Part shown: positions 7,169 through 15,074 of the stretch, piece after piece
Numbering within the stretch: the stretch's first letter is position 1
Layout: every line of letters begins with the position of its first letter
Assembly (NCBI RefSeq): GCF_017874595.1
Contig: NZ_JAGILA010000001.1
Location: forward strand, 992,001 to 1,056,000
Direction of reading: 5' to 3'
DNA: 64,000 bases
From: Sinorhizobium kostiense
GTDB lineage: Bacteria; Pseudomonadota; Alphaproteobacteria; Rhizobiales; Rhizobiaceae
Position numbers and translations under genes: made by a program
The notes under the pieces: model-generated
Told to the model about the DNA's origin: nothing
Seen by the model: the letters and a program-made list of their open reading frames with translations, nothing else
The model's database searches: none

Positions 7169-8443
7169 ATGCTAAAGAGTGGTAGAATAATACTTGCTGC
7201 GGGTCTTCTTTGCGGGACGGGCCTGGCTACGGCCTCTGCCCAGCAAGCCAATCAGGCTGCAGGCGATCGGCAAAACTGTCAGAGGCTGACCCGGTTGATT
7301 CAGGAGAACCAGGATCAGCTTCGCGACGAGTGGATCAATCAGGCGAACATCGCAGTGCGGCAGAACCAGCTACAGCGGTGCGCGCAATATTTCACTCAGG
7401 CCGAGGCTGCCTTGCGCGAACTCGACCAGGAGGAGGCCCGAGAACAGCGAGCCGGCACAGCGCGTCAGCAGCAAGATCAGGCGGATCAACAGGGCATCAT
7501 GATCGAGCAGGCCGAACCACGGATCACGATCCAACAAGGCGCGCCCGAGATAACCTACGCGCAGCCGCAGCCGCAGGTGAACGTGCAGCAGGGCAGGCCG
7601 GAGATCCTCGTCAGGCAGGCCGAGCCGACCATTCGCGTGGAGATGCCGCAGCCGCGGATCACCATCCAGCAGCCCGAGCCGGAAATCGTCGTTCGGATGC
7701 CGGAGCCAAATGTATCGGTATCGATGCCCGAGCCGGATGTCGAAGTCTCTCGCAGCGAGCCTGAGGTGCAGATTCAGCAACCGGATGAAGAGCCGGTTAT
7801 CCGACGGCGCGCAACTCCGCAGCAGCAGGCACGGGTGAATGTCCAGAGGCAGCAGCCGCAGGTGCGCTTCGAACCGGCTGAACCGAACGTGGAGTTCGAA
7901 ATGACCGGCGAACCGCAAGTGCGCTTCGAGCGGACCGGCGAGCCGCAGGTGCGTTTCGAGGAGACGCAGCAAAGGCAAGCCGGGGCCGATCAGCAGCGGC
8001 GCGCAGAACAACAGGCGCGGGCTGAACAGGATGTCGGACGAGAACAAACCGCCAGTATAGACCGGCGATCTGTGCCCGAAGAGGCACGCCGTATGCTCCA
8101 GGGCGATGGCCGAGAGGAAGCTGAGGGTCGAACCTGGCGCATTCTCGTCTCGGAAATAGTCGGCCGCGACGTCGTGAACCGCCGCGGTGAAGAGCTCGGC
8201 ACGGTGGACCGGGTGATCCGCTCGAATGATCGCCTCTATGTGGTTCTCGAACATGGCGGCTTCCTCGGCCTCGGTGAGGACGAGGTCGCGGTGCCGCTGG
8301 ATCGCATCTCCTCCGTTCAGGGCGACGATCAGCTTCTCATGCGAGGGATGAGCGAGGAAGACATCGAGGCTATGCCGAATATCAGTTCGGAAACAGGCAC
8401 CGAGCTTCGCGCCAACATGCGGGTCGAGATCTCCGAGTCTTGA
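7169..8443 (+). CDS. Secreted PRC-barrel protein with a long decapeptide beta-repeat region
   Basis: The ATG follows GAGGAGG by 5 nt. The 424-residue product has a signal peptide (cleavage near ATASA-QQ). A Gln/Arg-rich, probably helical segment with two cysteines (NCQRL, RCAQYF) spans residues 30-105. Residues about 115-205 are a near-regular ten-residue repeat of the form P-x-I/V-x-I/V followed by charged or Gln residues (for example AEPRITIQQ, RPEILVRQ, MPEPDVEV). A second set (EPQVRFE, repeated) spans 228-265, and a PRC-barrel follows at about 320-390 (VGRDVVNRRGEELGTVDRVI, VAVPLDRIS). The repeat suggests an extended or solenoid beta structure in the periplasm. Function is unknown. Confidence 0.8.
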   Translation: MLKSGRIILAAGLLCGTGLATASAQQANQAAGDRQNCQRLTRLIQENQDQLRDEWINQANIAVRQNQLQRCAQYFTQAEAALRELDQEEAREQRAGTARQQQDQADQQGIMIEQAEPRITIQQGAPEITYAQPQPQVNVQQGRPEILVRQAEPTIRVEMPQPRITIQQPEPEIVVRMPEPNVSVSMPEPDVEVSRSEPEVQIQQPDEEPVIRRRATPQQQARVNVQRQQPQVRFEPAEPNVEFEMTGEPQVRFERTGEPQVRFEETQQRQAGADQQRRAEQQARAEQDVGREQTASIDRRSVPEEARRMLQGDGREEAEGRTWRILVSEIVGRDVVNRRGEELGTVDRVIRSNDRLYVVLEHGGFLGLGEDEVAVPLDRISSVQGDDQLLMRGMSEEDIEAMPNISSETGTELRANMRVEISES

Positions 8444-8466
8444 TCAGTTTGGGCTCACATGAACTG

Positions 8467-8500
8467 CCTGCGGTCCTCCTGGGCCGCGGGCGTTTTCTTT
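8467..8500 (+). terminator. Rho-independent terminator
   Basis: CCTGCGGTCC and GGGCCGCGGG form a 10-bp stem with two G-U pairs around a TCCT loop, followed by cgttttctttt. It lies 24 bp after the repeat/PRC-barrel gene. Confidence 0.75.
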
Positions 8501-8598
8501 TATGAAGCGGGACCGTCGTGTGATGGGCGGCAAGAGCTGCCGAAATCACGACCATGCCGGGAAGTTCATTAAATCGATGATCCACCTCATCCATCGTC

Positions 8599-8623
8599 GG
8601 AACCTTACCCCTCAATCTGGGTT
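8599..8623 (+). promoter_or_regulatory. EcfG/RpoE2-type general stress promoter
   Basis: GGAAC (8599-8603), 16 bases, GGTT (8620-8623), ending 77 bp before the start of the small secreted protein gene. Same spacing and -10 box as at 1027 and 35038. Confidence 0.6.
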
Positions 8624-8700
8624 CAATTTTTAAACGGTAGCCTCCGCCTCGATGGAAAAAGCGGCGTGTTGGTTGGAGCCTAAAACGAAGGTGCCAGTCG

Positions 8701-9054
8701 ATGAGGCACCGAAAATCAACAAAACCTCTATTGATGGCCCTGATTGGATTCGCGGTGGTGAATGCAACGCCGGGGTTCCCCCACGACATCCGTGGGAGCA
8801 CGGCCGATTGCGGCGTGGCACCGGGTCGCGGCGACCGTGAGAGGTCATTTGCCGAGGAGCTCCATGAATGTGACGGTGTATTGGAGCCGCCCAAGGTCGG
8901 CGATACCGAGCTGGTCATGCCTGCGCCAAACATCGGCAAGACGCGGATGATTCGCCCAGGCGAGTTGCCGACGCAGCAAATTGGCCCAGATGCAAGGGAG
9001 CTTCCGCCCCCTCGAGGGGCGCCCTCACAGTCGTCAGCGGCTGGCAACTCTTAG
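8701..9054 (+). CDS. Small secreted hypothetical protein
   Basis: The 117-residue product has an N-terminal basic/hydrophobic leader (KSTKPLLMALIGFAVVNATPG), then a stretch rich in Gly, Pro and acidic residues. It has two cysteines (ADCG, HECDG) and the recognisable pattern GVLEPPKVGDTELV, PNIGKTRMIRPGELP. I recall this pattern from short exported rhizobial proteins of unknown function, but cannot name a family. The ribosome binding site is weak (AAGGTG). An EcfG-type promoter upstream places it with the neighbouring stress genes. Confidence 0.6.
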   Translation: MRHRKSTKPLLMALIGFAVVNATPGFPHDIRGSTADCGVAPGRGDRERSFAEELHECDGVLEPPKVGDTELVMPAPNIGKTRMIRPGELPTQQIGPDARELPPPRGAPSQSSAAGNS

Positions 9055-9364
9055 TAAGCCGAACCGCCGGATACCCAGACGCGGTGGGCACAGGCGTATC
9101 AACAGGAATACCGGTCGAGGCATTGCACCGTATCTGTCTGCCAATCGCACCCAGTCGAGCCATTCGGTGCGGCATATTAGAACGAATCCTAACTGCCGCC
9201 TTGTTGCTCGCGTCGAAGCTCTTTCTGGCTGGACAAGCTGAGGCTCAACGAAACATGAACTTCCGAGTCGGAACGCTTGAGAGGGAAGAGAATTCCAATT
9301 GACTATTCGGGAGTTATCGCATCGCGTCCCCGACCCCGCTCCCTCGCGTGTCCCGCCAACTGCT
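9055..9364. other. Intergenic region
   Basis: These 310 bases separate the secreted-protein gene from a convergent catabolic operon. A frame ending at 9302 contains a signal-peptide-like run (LTAALLLASKLFLAGQAEA) followed by only about 19 residues. It has no ribosome binding site and may be a remnant. Nothing else is seen. Confidence 0.4.
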
Positions 9365-10048
9365 TCAATTGCTCGGCTTGCCCGCACTGCAATGCTGTTT
9401 GATGAAGTCCGACAGGAAAGTTGAAGCGTGAACGCACCTTCGATGCACGGCGATCGCCTGAGGTACTTGCGAGAATGACCCGTCAACAACGCGGAAACCT
9501 GGATTCTCTTCGCAGAAACGTGACAGGGACTCGGTTAAGCCCGCAGCCGCATCGCACTGGGAGGATGCAAGCATGTCCAGGGCGGAGGCGGGATTTTCTG
9601 TATGGAGGACAACTGCATTTCTAACCTGTCGCTCAAGCTGCTTTGTATACGCAGCGGTTCTGGCGGCAGCAATGCGCACCCCTTCGACGTCGACATGCCC
9701 CACGCTGCAAAGCGGGCTACTGTCCGACACCAGAAAGCTGGCGGTCACCGTGGTATAGGGAGGCGAGAAGGAGAAGCTGTCAGCACGCGACGGATCGGAA
9801 GCAATGAACGCTACATCCCACTCGTTGCCGTTGGCAGCCGCAAGAATGTCAGCGGCCGATCCGTATCGAATTATCGACAAATCGCAGCCCAGTTCTGCCG
9901 CAAGTGCGATCGCAATCTGCGCGCTCGGTCCTGTTAGAACGCCTGTCACTGGATCGAGTTGGACAAGTGCGGCATTCGACATGTTGACCGCCGCTCTGAT
10001 GACTCCCGTCGGTGCGATTTCGATGAGGAGTTCATTACGTTCCGGCAT
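9365..10048 (-). CDS. Family 3 solute-binding-like protein without signal peptide
   Basis: The ATG at 10048 has AAGGAG 9 nt upstream; the longer frame from 10177 overlaps the aldolase gene and has none. The 227-residue protein starts directly with the binding-protein fold (GVIRAAVNMSNAAL, VTGVLTGPSAQIAIALAAELG, WDVAFIASDPSRADSFSFSPPY). This is the usual order of lobe motifs in polar amino acid binding proteins, but there is no leader, so it should be cytoplasmic. It is last in a four-gene operon with the aldolase (13-bp gap), hydratase and dioxygenase. It could bind a pathway metabolite or act as an enzyme or chaperone; no function is established from sequence. Confidence 0.75.
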   Translation of the reverse strand: MPERNELLIEIAPTGVIRAAVNMSNAALVQLDPVTGVLTGPSAQIAIALAAELGCDLSIIRYGSAADILAAANGNEWDVAFIASDPSRADSFSFSPPYTTVTASFLVSDSSPLCSVGHVDVEGVRIAAARTAAYTKQLERQVRNAVVLHTENPASALDMLASSQCDAAAGLTESLSRFCEENPGFRVVDGSFSQVPQAIAVHRRCVHASTFLSDFIKQHCSAGKPSN

Positions 10049-10061
10049 CGCGGTACGCTCC

Positions 10062-10826
10062 TTATGATGCAAATCGTGCCGCGAGTGCTTCCGATCCCCT
10101 TGCCAGAACAGCGACATCGACACCAACGGCAGTAAATAGTGTTCCCAGAGAAATGCACCGTGCCGCGAACTTCTCATCCGGTGTAAGGATGCCCGCAGGC
10201 TTGCCCAACGCTTTCAGCCGTTCAATCGCGTCGACAATGGCATCGACCACCTCCGGGTGGCTCGGTTGGCCCCTGTGTCCGAAACTCGCTGCCAGGTCTG
10301 CCGGTCCTATGAATACGCCATCCACTCCTTCTACCGAGGCAATCGACTCGAGGTTGCCAAGCGCTTCGCGAGTCTCAACTTGCAGCAACAGGCAAATTTC
10401 CCGTTCCGCATTTTGCGCATAGTTCGCAACCCGGCCGAAACGAGTGGCGCGCGTCAAGGCAGAAACACCACGAATTCCATCCGGAGGATATCGCACCGCC
10501 GCGACTGCGGCTTTCGCCTCTTCAGCGTTCTGCACGTAGGGAATGAGCAGTGTCTGAACGCCAATATCCAGAAAACGTTTGATGAGAACGGGGTCGTTGA
10601 TCGCCGGGCGGACGACTGGGGAAACGTCGTATGGTGCGACCGCTTGCAATTGCGGCAGGACGGTCAGAACGTCGCCCGGGGAATGTTCCGTATCGAACAG
10701 GAGCCAATCGAAACCTGAAGGCGCGACGATTTCCGCAGCGTAGCTTCCCGGCAAGCCACACCACAGGCCGATCTGACTTTGACCAGCAAGAAGCTTCTGC
10801 TTGAAACGATTGACGGGATGTTCCAT
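10062..10826 (-). CDS. HpcH/HpaI family aldolase
   Basis: The 254-residue protein aligns along its length with class II pyruvate aldolases (4-hydroxy-2-oxoheptane-1,7-dioate aldolase, HpaI). Key positions are visible: FDTEHSP (His base region), VVRPAINDP (Arg binding pyruvate), [11 protein letters not shown] (metal Glu) and [19 protein letters not shown] (metal Asp). These enzymes cleave 4-hydroxy-2-oxo acids to pyruvate and an aldehyde, for example succinic semialdehyde. It follows the hydratase gene with an 8-bp gap, so the pair would perform hydration and then retro-aldol cleavage. The true substrate chain length is open because the ring-cleaving enzyme in the operon is of the intradiol type. 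Confidence 0.88.
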   Translation of the reverse strand: MEHPVNRFKQKLLAGQSQIGLWCGLPGSYAAEIVAPSGFDWLLFDTEHSPGDVLTVLPQLQAVAPYDVSPVVRPAINDPVLIKRFLDIGVQTLLIPYVQNAEEAKAAVAAVRYPPDGIRGVSALTRATRFGRVANYAQNAEREICLLLQVETREALGNLESIASVEGVDGVFIGPADLAASFGHRGQPSHPEVVDAIVDAIERLKALGKPAGILTPDEKFAARCISLGTLFTAVGVDVAVLARGSEALAARFAS

Positions 10827-10834
10827 CTAGCACC

Positions 10835-11617
10835 TCACACGAACGACACGCCGATGGAGCCAACAGGGCCGTAGTCGGCCTGAATGACGTCACCCTGCGC
10901 GATATCGACAGGACGCGTGAAGGAGCCAGCCAGGACTATTTGTCCCTTCTTCAGGCCACCGCCCACAGCATGAAGTTTGTTGACCAGCCAGGCGATGCCG
11001 GCTGCCGGATGTCCCATGATCGCCGCCGACACGCCCGACTCCTCGATAATGCCGTTCTTGGAAAGAGTCGCTCCGACCCAACGGATATCAATGTCCATCG
11101 GACGAATTATACGGCCGCCAACGACGAGGGCGCCGAAAGCCGCGTTGTCCGCAATGGTATCGGTGATCGCTCGGGGGACCTCGGTCCGGTAGTCGATAAT
11201 CTCGAGCGCCGGGACAACGAACTCGGTCGCGCGCATGACGTCATAGATCCTGGTGCCAGGCCCGACGAGATCCTCACCCATTACAAAGGCCAGTTCGACC
11301 TCGAGGCGCGGCTTGATAAACAACTCAGCCCTGATCTGCGCTCCGTCGTTGTAAAGCGCATCGTCGAGAATGCAGCCGTAGTCCGGCTCCGTCATCTTCG
11401 AAGCCATCTGCATTGCGCGCGACGTCAGGCCGATTTTGTGCCCGACGATCCGTGCGCCCTTGGCCACTCTCGACTCCGCCCACAAAGCCTGAATTCGGTA
11501 GGCGTCCTCGAGTTCGAGGTTCGGGTAGGTCTTGCTGGGCTGTATGATCGGCTTGCGCTCGATCTCAGCTTTGAGCAGCGCGTCTGCCGCGGCGCGGCGT
11601 TCTTCTTCGGTGATCAT
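10835..11617 (-). CDS. 2-oxo-hept-4-ene-1,7-dioate hydratase-like (HpaH/MhpD family)
   Basis: The 260-residue protein matches the 2-keto-4-pentenoate hydratase family along its full length. It has the N-terminal helical cap (AADALLKAEIERKPI) and the core (GHKIGLTSRAMQ, EPDYGCILDD, KPRLEVELAFVMGEDL, LEIIDYRT, NAAFGALVVG). The acidic metal-binding residues are in KPRLEVELAF and ALEIID. The enzyme adds water to a 2-oxo-4-enoate to give the 4-hydroxy-2-oxo acid. The sequence resembles the dicarboxylate-acting HpaH branch, consistent with the neighbouring HpaI-type aldolase and the CHMI-like isomerase 7 kb away. It is preceded by the dioxygenase gene with a 24-bp gap, in one operon. Confidence 0.87.
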   Translation of the reverse strand: MITEEERRAAADALLKAEIERKPIIQPSKTYPNLELEDAYRIQALWAESRVAKGARIVGHKIGLTSRAMQMASKMTEPDYGCILDDALYNDGAQIRAELFIKPRLEVELAFVMGEDLVGPGTRIYDVMRATEFVVPALEIIDYRTEVPRAITDTIADNAAFGALVVGGRIIRPMDIDIRWVGATLSKNGIIEESGVSAAIMGHPAAGIAWLVNKLHAVGGGLKKGQIVLAGSFTRPVDIAQGDVIQADYGPVGSIGVSFV

Positions 11618-11641
11618 TTCGTTTGCTCTGCTGATGGTGTT

Positions 11642-12535
11642 TTATTTGATCGGGGGACGCGGCAAAACGGCTTCTCCGGGTTCCATGACATAGGTGTAGT
11701 CAAGCGAGAACCACGGACCAGGGATATCCGTTTCGGTCGGATGGGGCTCCTCATGGCGAATGAAGTCGCCGGTCAGCGCTGCCGTGACACCGAACTGAAC
11801 ATCGGAGTCGATGTTCGGGTCGCTGGGGTCGAAGACCTGGGAAATCAGCGTCTTGTATCCGTGCTTGAAGATCAGTGCGTGCAAGTGCGCGGGTCGGTAG
11901 GGATGGCGTCCCTGAGCTTTGAGCAGGCGTCCGACCACGCCATCGACCGGTATCGGATAACCGACCATCTTGACGGTCCTGAACCAGAACCGACCTTGCT
12001 CGTCGGTCATGAATTTGCCGCGCAAGTTCATCTCGGCCTGGTCCGGGTCCTGGTTTTCATAAAGACCGACGGGAGATGCATGCCACACATCCACTTCGGC
12101 GTCGGCAATTGGCTTACCGTCGCGGTCTACGACCTTGGCATGCACGAACAAGGGAGTGCCCGGCGTCTCGGATCGGATGATCGACCCGCCATTTTCGACT
12201 CGTGGAGAGTTGAGGCGCCAGAATGGGCCCAACAGCGACTGGGAGGTCTCGGTCTGTCCTCTGTCGCCATTGTTCAGCAGGCAGACAAGTGAGGACACGC
12301 CAAGGGAACCGGCCATCAGCACAAACTCGTTGTGGTGATCAGTATGCAGCTTCCCGATCTCGTTCAGCACGGCTGTCGTCTCCCGAAACTCGACCTCCGT
12401 CAGTCGAACCTCGCGCACGAAGGCATGAAGATGCTTGACCATCGCGACGAGGATTTCTCGCAGGCGGGGGTCTTCAGTACGATTCATGACCGCGAGGACG
12501 GCTGGCGTCAGATCGCTTTCAGTTTTGATCACCAT
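11642..12535 (-). CDS. Intradiol ring-cleavage dioxygenase (hydroxyquinol/catechol 1,2-dioxygenase family)
   Basis: The 297-residue protein has the N-terminal helical dimerisation domain (residues 20-95) and the catalytic beta-sandwich. All four iron ligands are in place: Tyr159 (GLYENQD), Tyr193 (GYPIP), and His217 and His219 (RPAHLH). Length and the LLGPFWRLNSP segment favour hydroxyquinol 1,2-dioxygenase over chlorocatechol enzymes. It would open 1,2,4-trihydroxybenzene or catechol between the hydroxyls using Fe(III). It is the first gene of a minus-strand operon that continues with a hydratase and aldolase typical of extradiol pathways, which is unusual. GGGAGGT precedes the start, and a GntR-type operator overlaps its promoter. 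Confidence 0.9.
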   Translation of the reverse strand: MVIKTESDLTPAVLAVMNRTEDPRLREILVAMVKHLHAFVREVRLTEVEFRETTAVLNEIGKLHTDHHNEFVLMAGSLGVSSLVCLLNNGDRGQTETSQSLLGPFWRLNSPRVENGGSIIRSETPGTPLFVHAKVVDRDGKPIADAEVDVWHASPVGLYENQDPDQAEMNLRGKFMTDEQGRFWFRTVKMVGYPIPVDGVVGRLLKAQGRHPYRPAHLHALIFKHGYKTLISQVFDPSDPNIDSDVQFGVTAALTGDFIRHEEPHPTETDIPGPWFSLDYTYVMEPGEAVLPRPPIK

Positions 12536-12558
12536 GTGGGCTACCTCCCAATTTCCCG

Positions 12559-12586
12559 ACTATCCAAATAATCGATTATTTGTCAA
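12559..12586 (-). promoter_or_regulatory. Promoter of the dioxygenase operon with embedded palindromic operator
   Basis: On the minus strand TTGACA (12586-12581) and GATAGT (12564-12559) are 16 bp apart. The spacer is filled by a perfect 16-bp palindrome, AAATAATCGATTATTT (12566-12581). A repressor bound there would block RNA polymerase directly. Confidence 0.65.
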
Positions 12587-12723
12587 GGCCGCCGTGCATT
12601 ATCGCGGCGCCGCTAAGCCAAAAGAAACAGCGTCTTTGCATGTAAATAGTTGATTTAATTCGCGTTTACGTTCCGAAGAGGAAGCTGAGGCTTGACATTC
12701 TGCAGATTTCACGTGTGCTCAAG

Positions 12724-12752
12724 TTGACACGAATAATCGTTTATTGTATCGA
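12724..12752 (+). promoter_or_regulatory. Promoter of gntR with embedded operator copy
   Basis: TTGACA (12724-12729), 17-bp spacer, TATCGA (12747-12752). The spacer contains AATAATCGTTTATT (12732-12745), identical at 13 of 14 positions to the core of the palindrome in the divergent dioxygenase promoter. This suggests autoregulation by the GntR protein encoded just downstream. Confidence 0.6.
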
Positions 12753-12788
12753 TCATCGACAATCAGTTGGGGAGCCTTGGGAGGAACA

Positions 12789-13526
12789 ATGGTACCGGAT
12801 CACGACGGCGCATTTGCTCCGACGACAGAAGATGCACCATCGTCTTCTGGCTTTCTTGACGACGGCAAGAACACAATTGGGAGCCAGCTCGCATCCCGCC
12901 TTCGTGAGGCGATCATCTCCGGCGAGCTTCAGGCCGGCAGCAAGATCAATCTCGACAAGGCGCGCAAGACGTTCAACGTAAGCCTCAGCCCGCTGCGGGA
13001 AGGGTTGGCGCGGCTGATATCGGACGGTCTAGTGGAGTTCGAGGACAATCGCGGCTACCGCGTTTCATCAATTTCCTTGGCCAATCTGGAAGAGATCACC
13101 ACGCTCCGCGAAGAGTTTGAAGTCTTTGCGCTTCGCGAGTCCATGCGGCTCGGCGATGTGGAGTGGGAGGGTAACGTGATGCGCGCGCTGCATCGCCTTA
13201 ACCGCACCGAGCGCGACGCGGCTCGGCCGGAGACACTGGAGCGCTGGGAAGAGCTCCACCGCGAATTTCATCTGACACTCATATCTGGCTGCGGGAAGCC
13301 GATCCTGCTCCATTTCTGCAGATTGCTTCTTAATCTCAACGACCGTTATCGCCGGGCGTTTCTGACCCGCACATCGGGTGACCGCAACGTCAGCCAGGAG
13401 CACAGTGAGATTGCTCAGGGAGCCGTCGCGCGGGATCTGGACTATGCGTGCGACATGTTGCGTCAGCATATTCACCGCACAGGAACCAATCTGCGCAAAC
13501 ACCTCGCGACAAAGGGGATCTTGTGA
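12789..13526 (+). CDS. GntR family (FCD-type) transcriptional regulator
   Basis: The ATG has GGGAGGA 5-6 nt upstream; an earlier ATG at 12744 overlaps the operator and lacks a site. The 245-residue product has the N-terminal GntR winged helix at about residues 27-95. Its pattern is LASRLREAIISGELQAGSKI, then FNVSLSPLREGLARLISDGLVEF and NRGYRVSSIS. A helical FCD ligand-binding domain follows (about 100-240), with the metal-site pattern ELHREFHLTLISGC and a late HxxxG-like helix. FCD regulators bind organic acids. It is divergent from the dioxygenase operon and overlaps the next gene by one base, so it probably represses both arms until a pathway metabolite binds. Confidence 0.88.
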   Translation: MVPDHDGAFAPTTEDAPSSSGFLDDGKNTIGSQLASRLREAIISGELQAGSKINLDKARKTFNVSLSPLREGLARLISDGLVEFEDNRGYRVSSISLANLEEITTLREEFEVFALRESMRLGDVEWEGNVMRALHRLNRTERDAARPETLERWEELHREFHLTLISGCGKPILLHFCRLLLNLNDRYRRAFLTRTSGDRNVSQEHSEIAQGAVARDLDYACDMLRQHIHRTGTNLRKHLATKGIL

Positions 13527-14350
13527 TGACCGTCGCGACACCGCCGAGACCGGGGCTTGAGCTGGGCGTGGCGCATTTTTCATCCATCGCGCTGCCGCCC
13601 AAGGAATTCGCCGTGATGGCTGCTCGGGCGGGTTTTGCGTCGATAGGTCTGCGTCTGCACCCCGCCTTTCCCGGGGCCCCTTTCTACGAGTTGCCGGTGG
13701 GCAGCCACAGTGCCCAGGAGTTCCAGACAGTTGCCGATGGCGAAGGCATCAGGGTGTTCGATATCGAGTTCTTCGTGATCGACGAGAGCTTCGTTGCGGC
13801 CTCCCATGAGGCGACCGTGGCAGCCGCTGCGAACATAGGGGCGCGCCGGCTGAGTGTTTGCGGCGATGATCGGGACGGCGGCCGTCTTGCCACAAACCTT
13901 TCCGAGTTTTGCGCCCTCGCGGCGCGATATGGCATGTCAATCGACGTCGAAAACATGGGCTGGCGGACGGTAAGGACTTTTCGCGACAGCGTAGCGGTCG
14001 TGAATTCCTGCGGAGCAGAGAATGCCGGTGTCCTCGTTGACGGGATTCACTTCTTCCGAAACGGAGCCTCTCTCGACGAGCTTCGCGCAAGTGCAGGGAA
14101 GGTAAAACACGTCCAGCTTTGCGACGTCCGCGGGCCTGCTCCCAAAACATCGGACGAAATGATCGCCGAGGCGAGAAGCGGCAGGCTCGCTCCCGGGGAA
14201 GGCGAATTGCCACTGAAGGATCTCCGGGCGGCAACCGATTACGGTACTGCTATCTCCGTTGAAGTGCCACTCGTCGGGTCGGTGGACCCGGAGGCACATC
14301 TAAAGCATCTGCATGACAGCGCACTGGGAATTTTGAAACCGGATCAGTGA
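13526..14350 (+). CDS. Xylose isomerase-like TIM-barrel protein (sugar phosphate isomerase/epimerase family)
   Basis: The start ATG overlaps the gntR stop codon by one base (TGATG), indicating translational coupling. The 274-residue protein has the AP endonuclease 2/xylose isomerase-like barrel: N-terminal LGVAHFSSIALPPKEFAVMA, metal-ligand candidates at DIEFF, IDVENMGW, VLVDGIHFFRNG and VKHVQLCD, and the C-terminal SVEVPL. The family includes isomerases, epimerases and 3-dehydroshikimate dehydratases (QuiC/AsbF type). Because a quinate/shikimate dehydrogenase and a dehydroquinase are encoded downstream, a dehydroshikimate dehydratase role is attractive, but this is inference from context only. 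Confidence 0.75.
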   Translation: MTVATPPRPGLELGVAHFSSIALPPKEFAVMAARAGFASIGLRLHPAFPGAPFYELPVGSHSAQEFQTVADGEGIRVFDIEFFVIDESFVAASHEATVAAAANIGARRLSVCGDDRDGGRLATNLSEFCALAARYGMSIDVENMGWRTVRTFRDSVAVVNSCGAENAGVLVDGIHFFRNGASLDELRASAGKVKHVQLCDVRGPAPKTSDEMIAEARSGRLAPGEGELPLKDLRAATDYGTAISVEVPLVGSVDPEAHLKHLHDSALGILKPDQ

Positions 14351-14396
14351 TCCGGCGCCGACGCGGCGTGGGCCCGTCGGAGGGAGGAAGTCTTAC

Positions 14397-15065
14397 ATGA
14401 CTTATACGTTTGATTTCGGTGCGGTCCTCGACCGCGCCCCGGAATTGCTATGGGGTTCGCTTGGAACGCTTGGCCTTGCGTTGGCTGGGATGCTCCTCGC
14501 ACTCGTCATCGGAATCCTGGGCGTTGTTGCAAGGACTTCCAAGAGCGAGATCACGCGCACTCTTGTTATCGTCTTCGTTGAGGTCGTGCGTAATACGCCA
14601 TTCCTGGTGCAGATCTTCTTCATATATTTTGCCCTTCCTCTCATGGGCATCCGCCTCAATCCGACCGTCACGGCGATCATTGCCCTCGGCATCAATGGTG
14701 GGGCGTACGCAATCGAGATCATCCGAGGCGGGGTCGAAAGCGTGTCGCGCGGCCAGATCGAGGCAGGTTTCGCACTTGGTCTGCACAAGGCGGACGTCTT
14801 CCGGCTCATCGTGCTCAAGCCGGCGCTGCGGGCCATTTATCCCTCGCTCACAAGCCAGTTCATCCTGCTGACACTGACAACGTCTGTCTGCACGTCAATC
14901 GCCGCCTACGAACTGACCTCGGCCGCTCAGCGCATCGAGTCTGACACATTCCGCAGCTTCGAGGTCTATTTCACGGTGACTGCCATCTACCTGGTTATCT
15001 CGACGCTGATGATGGGCCTCTTTGCCCTCGTTTCTCGCCACTACTTCAACTACCCGACGCGTTAG
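14397..15065 (+). CDS. Amino-acid-type ABC transporter permease
   Basis: The 222-residue inner-membrane protein has about five helices and the HisM/GlnP-type permease signature. The signature comprises EVVRNTPFLVQIFFIYFALP, GGAYAIEIIRGGVESV and the EAA loop GQIEAGFALGLHKADVFRLIVLKPALRAI. It is the first of two permeases, followed after 9 bp by its partner, then the binding protein and the ATPase. A GGGAGGA stands upstream. The transporter class usually imports polar amino acids or related carboxylates, and its setting in a hydroaromatic/aromatic cluster suggests a carboxylated ring compound or opine-like substrate. Confidence 0.9.
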   Translation: MTYTFDFGAVLDRAPELLWGSLGTLGLALAGMLLALVIGILGVVARTSKSEITRTLVIVFVEVVRNTPFLVQIFFIYFALPLMGIRLNPTVTAIIALGINGGAYAIEIIRGGVESVSRGQIEAGFALGLHKADVFRLIVLKPALRAIYPSLTSQFILLTLTTSVCTSIAAYELTSAAQRIESDTFRSFEVYFTVTAIYLVISTLMMGLFALVSRHYFNYPTR

Positions 15066-15074
15066 GAGGCAGCC

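Noticed and set aside
9180..9302. Short exported protein
   Set aside because: A signal-peptide-like run is present, but there is no ribosome binding site and only about 19 residues follow it.
10940..12292. Long plus-strand open frame of 450 codons
   Set aside because: It is antisense to the hydratase and dioxygenase genes, which carry full family motifs; its translation shows no domain pattern. High G+C makes such antisense frames common.
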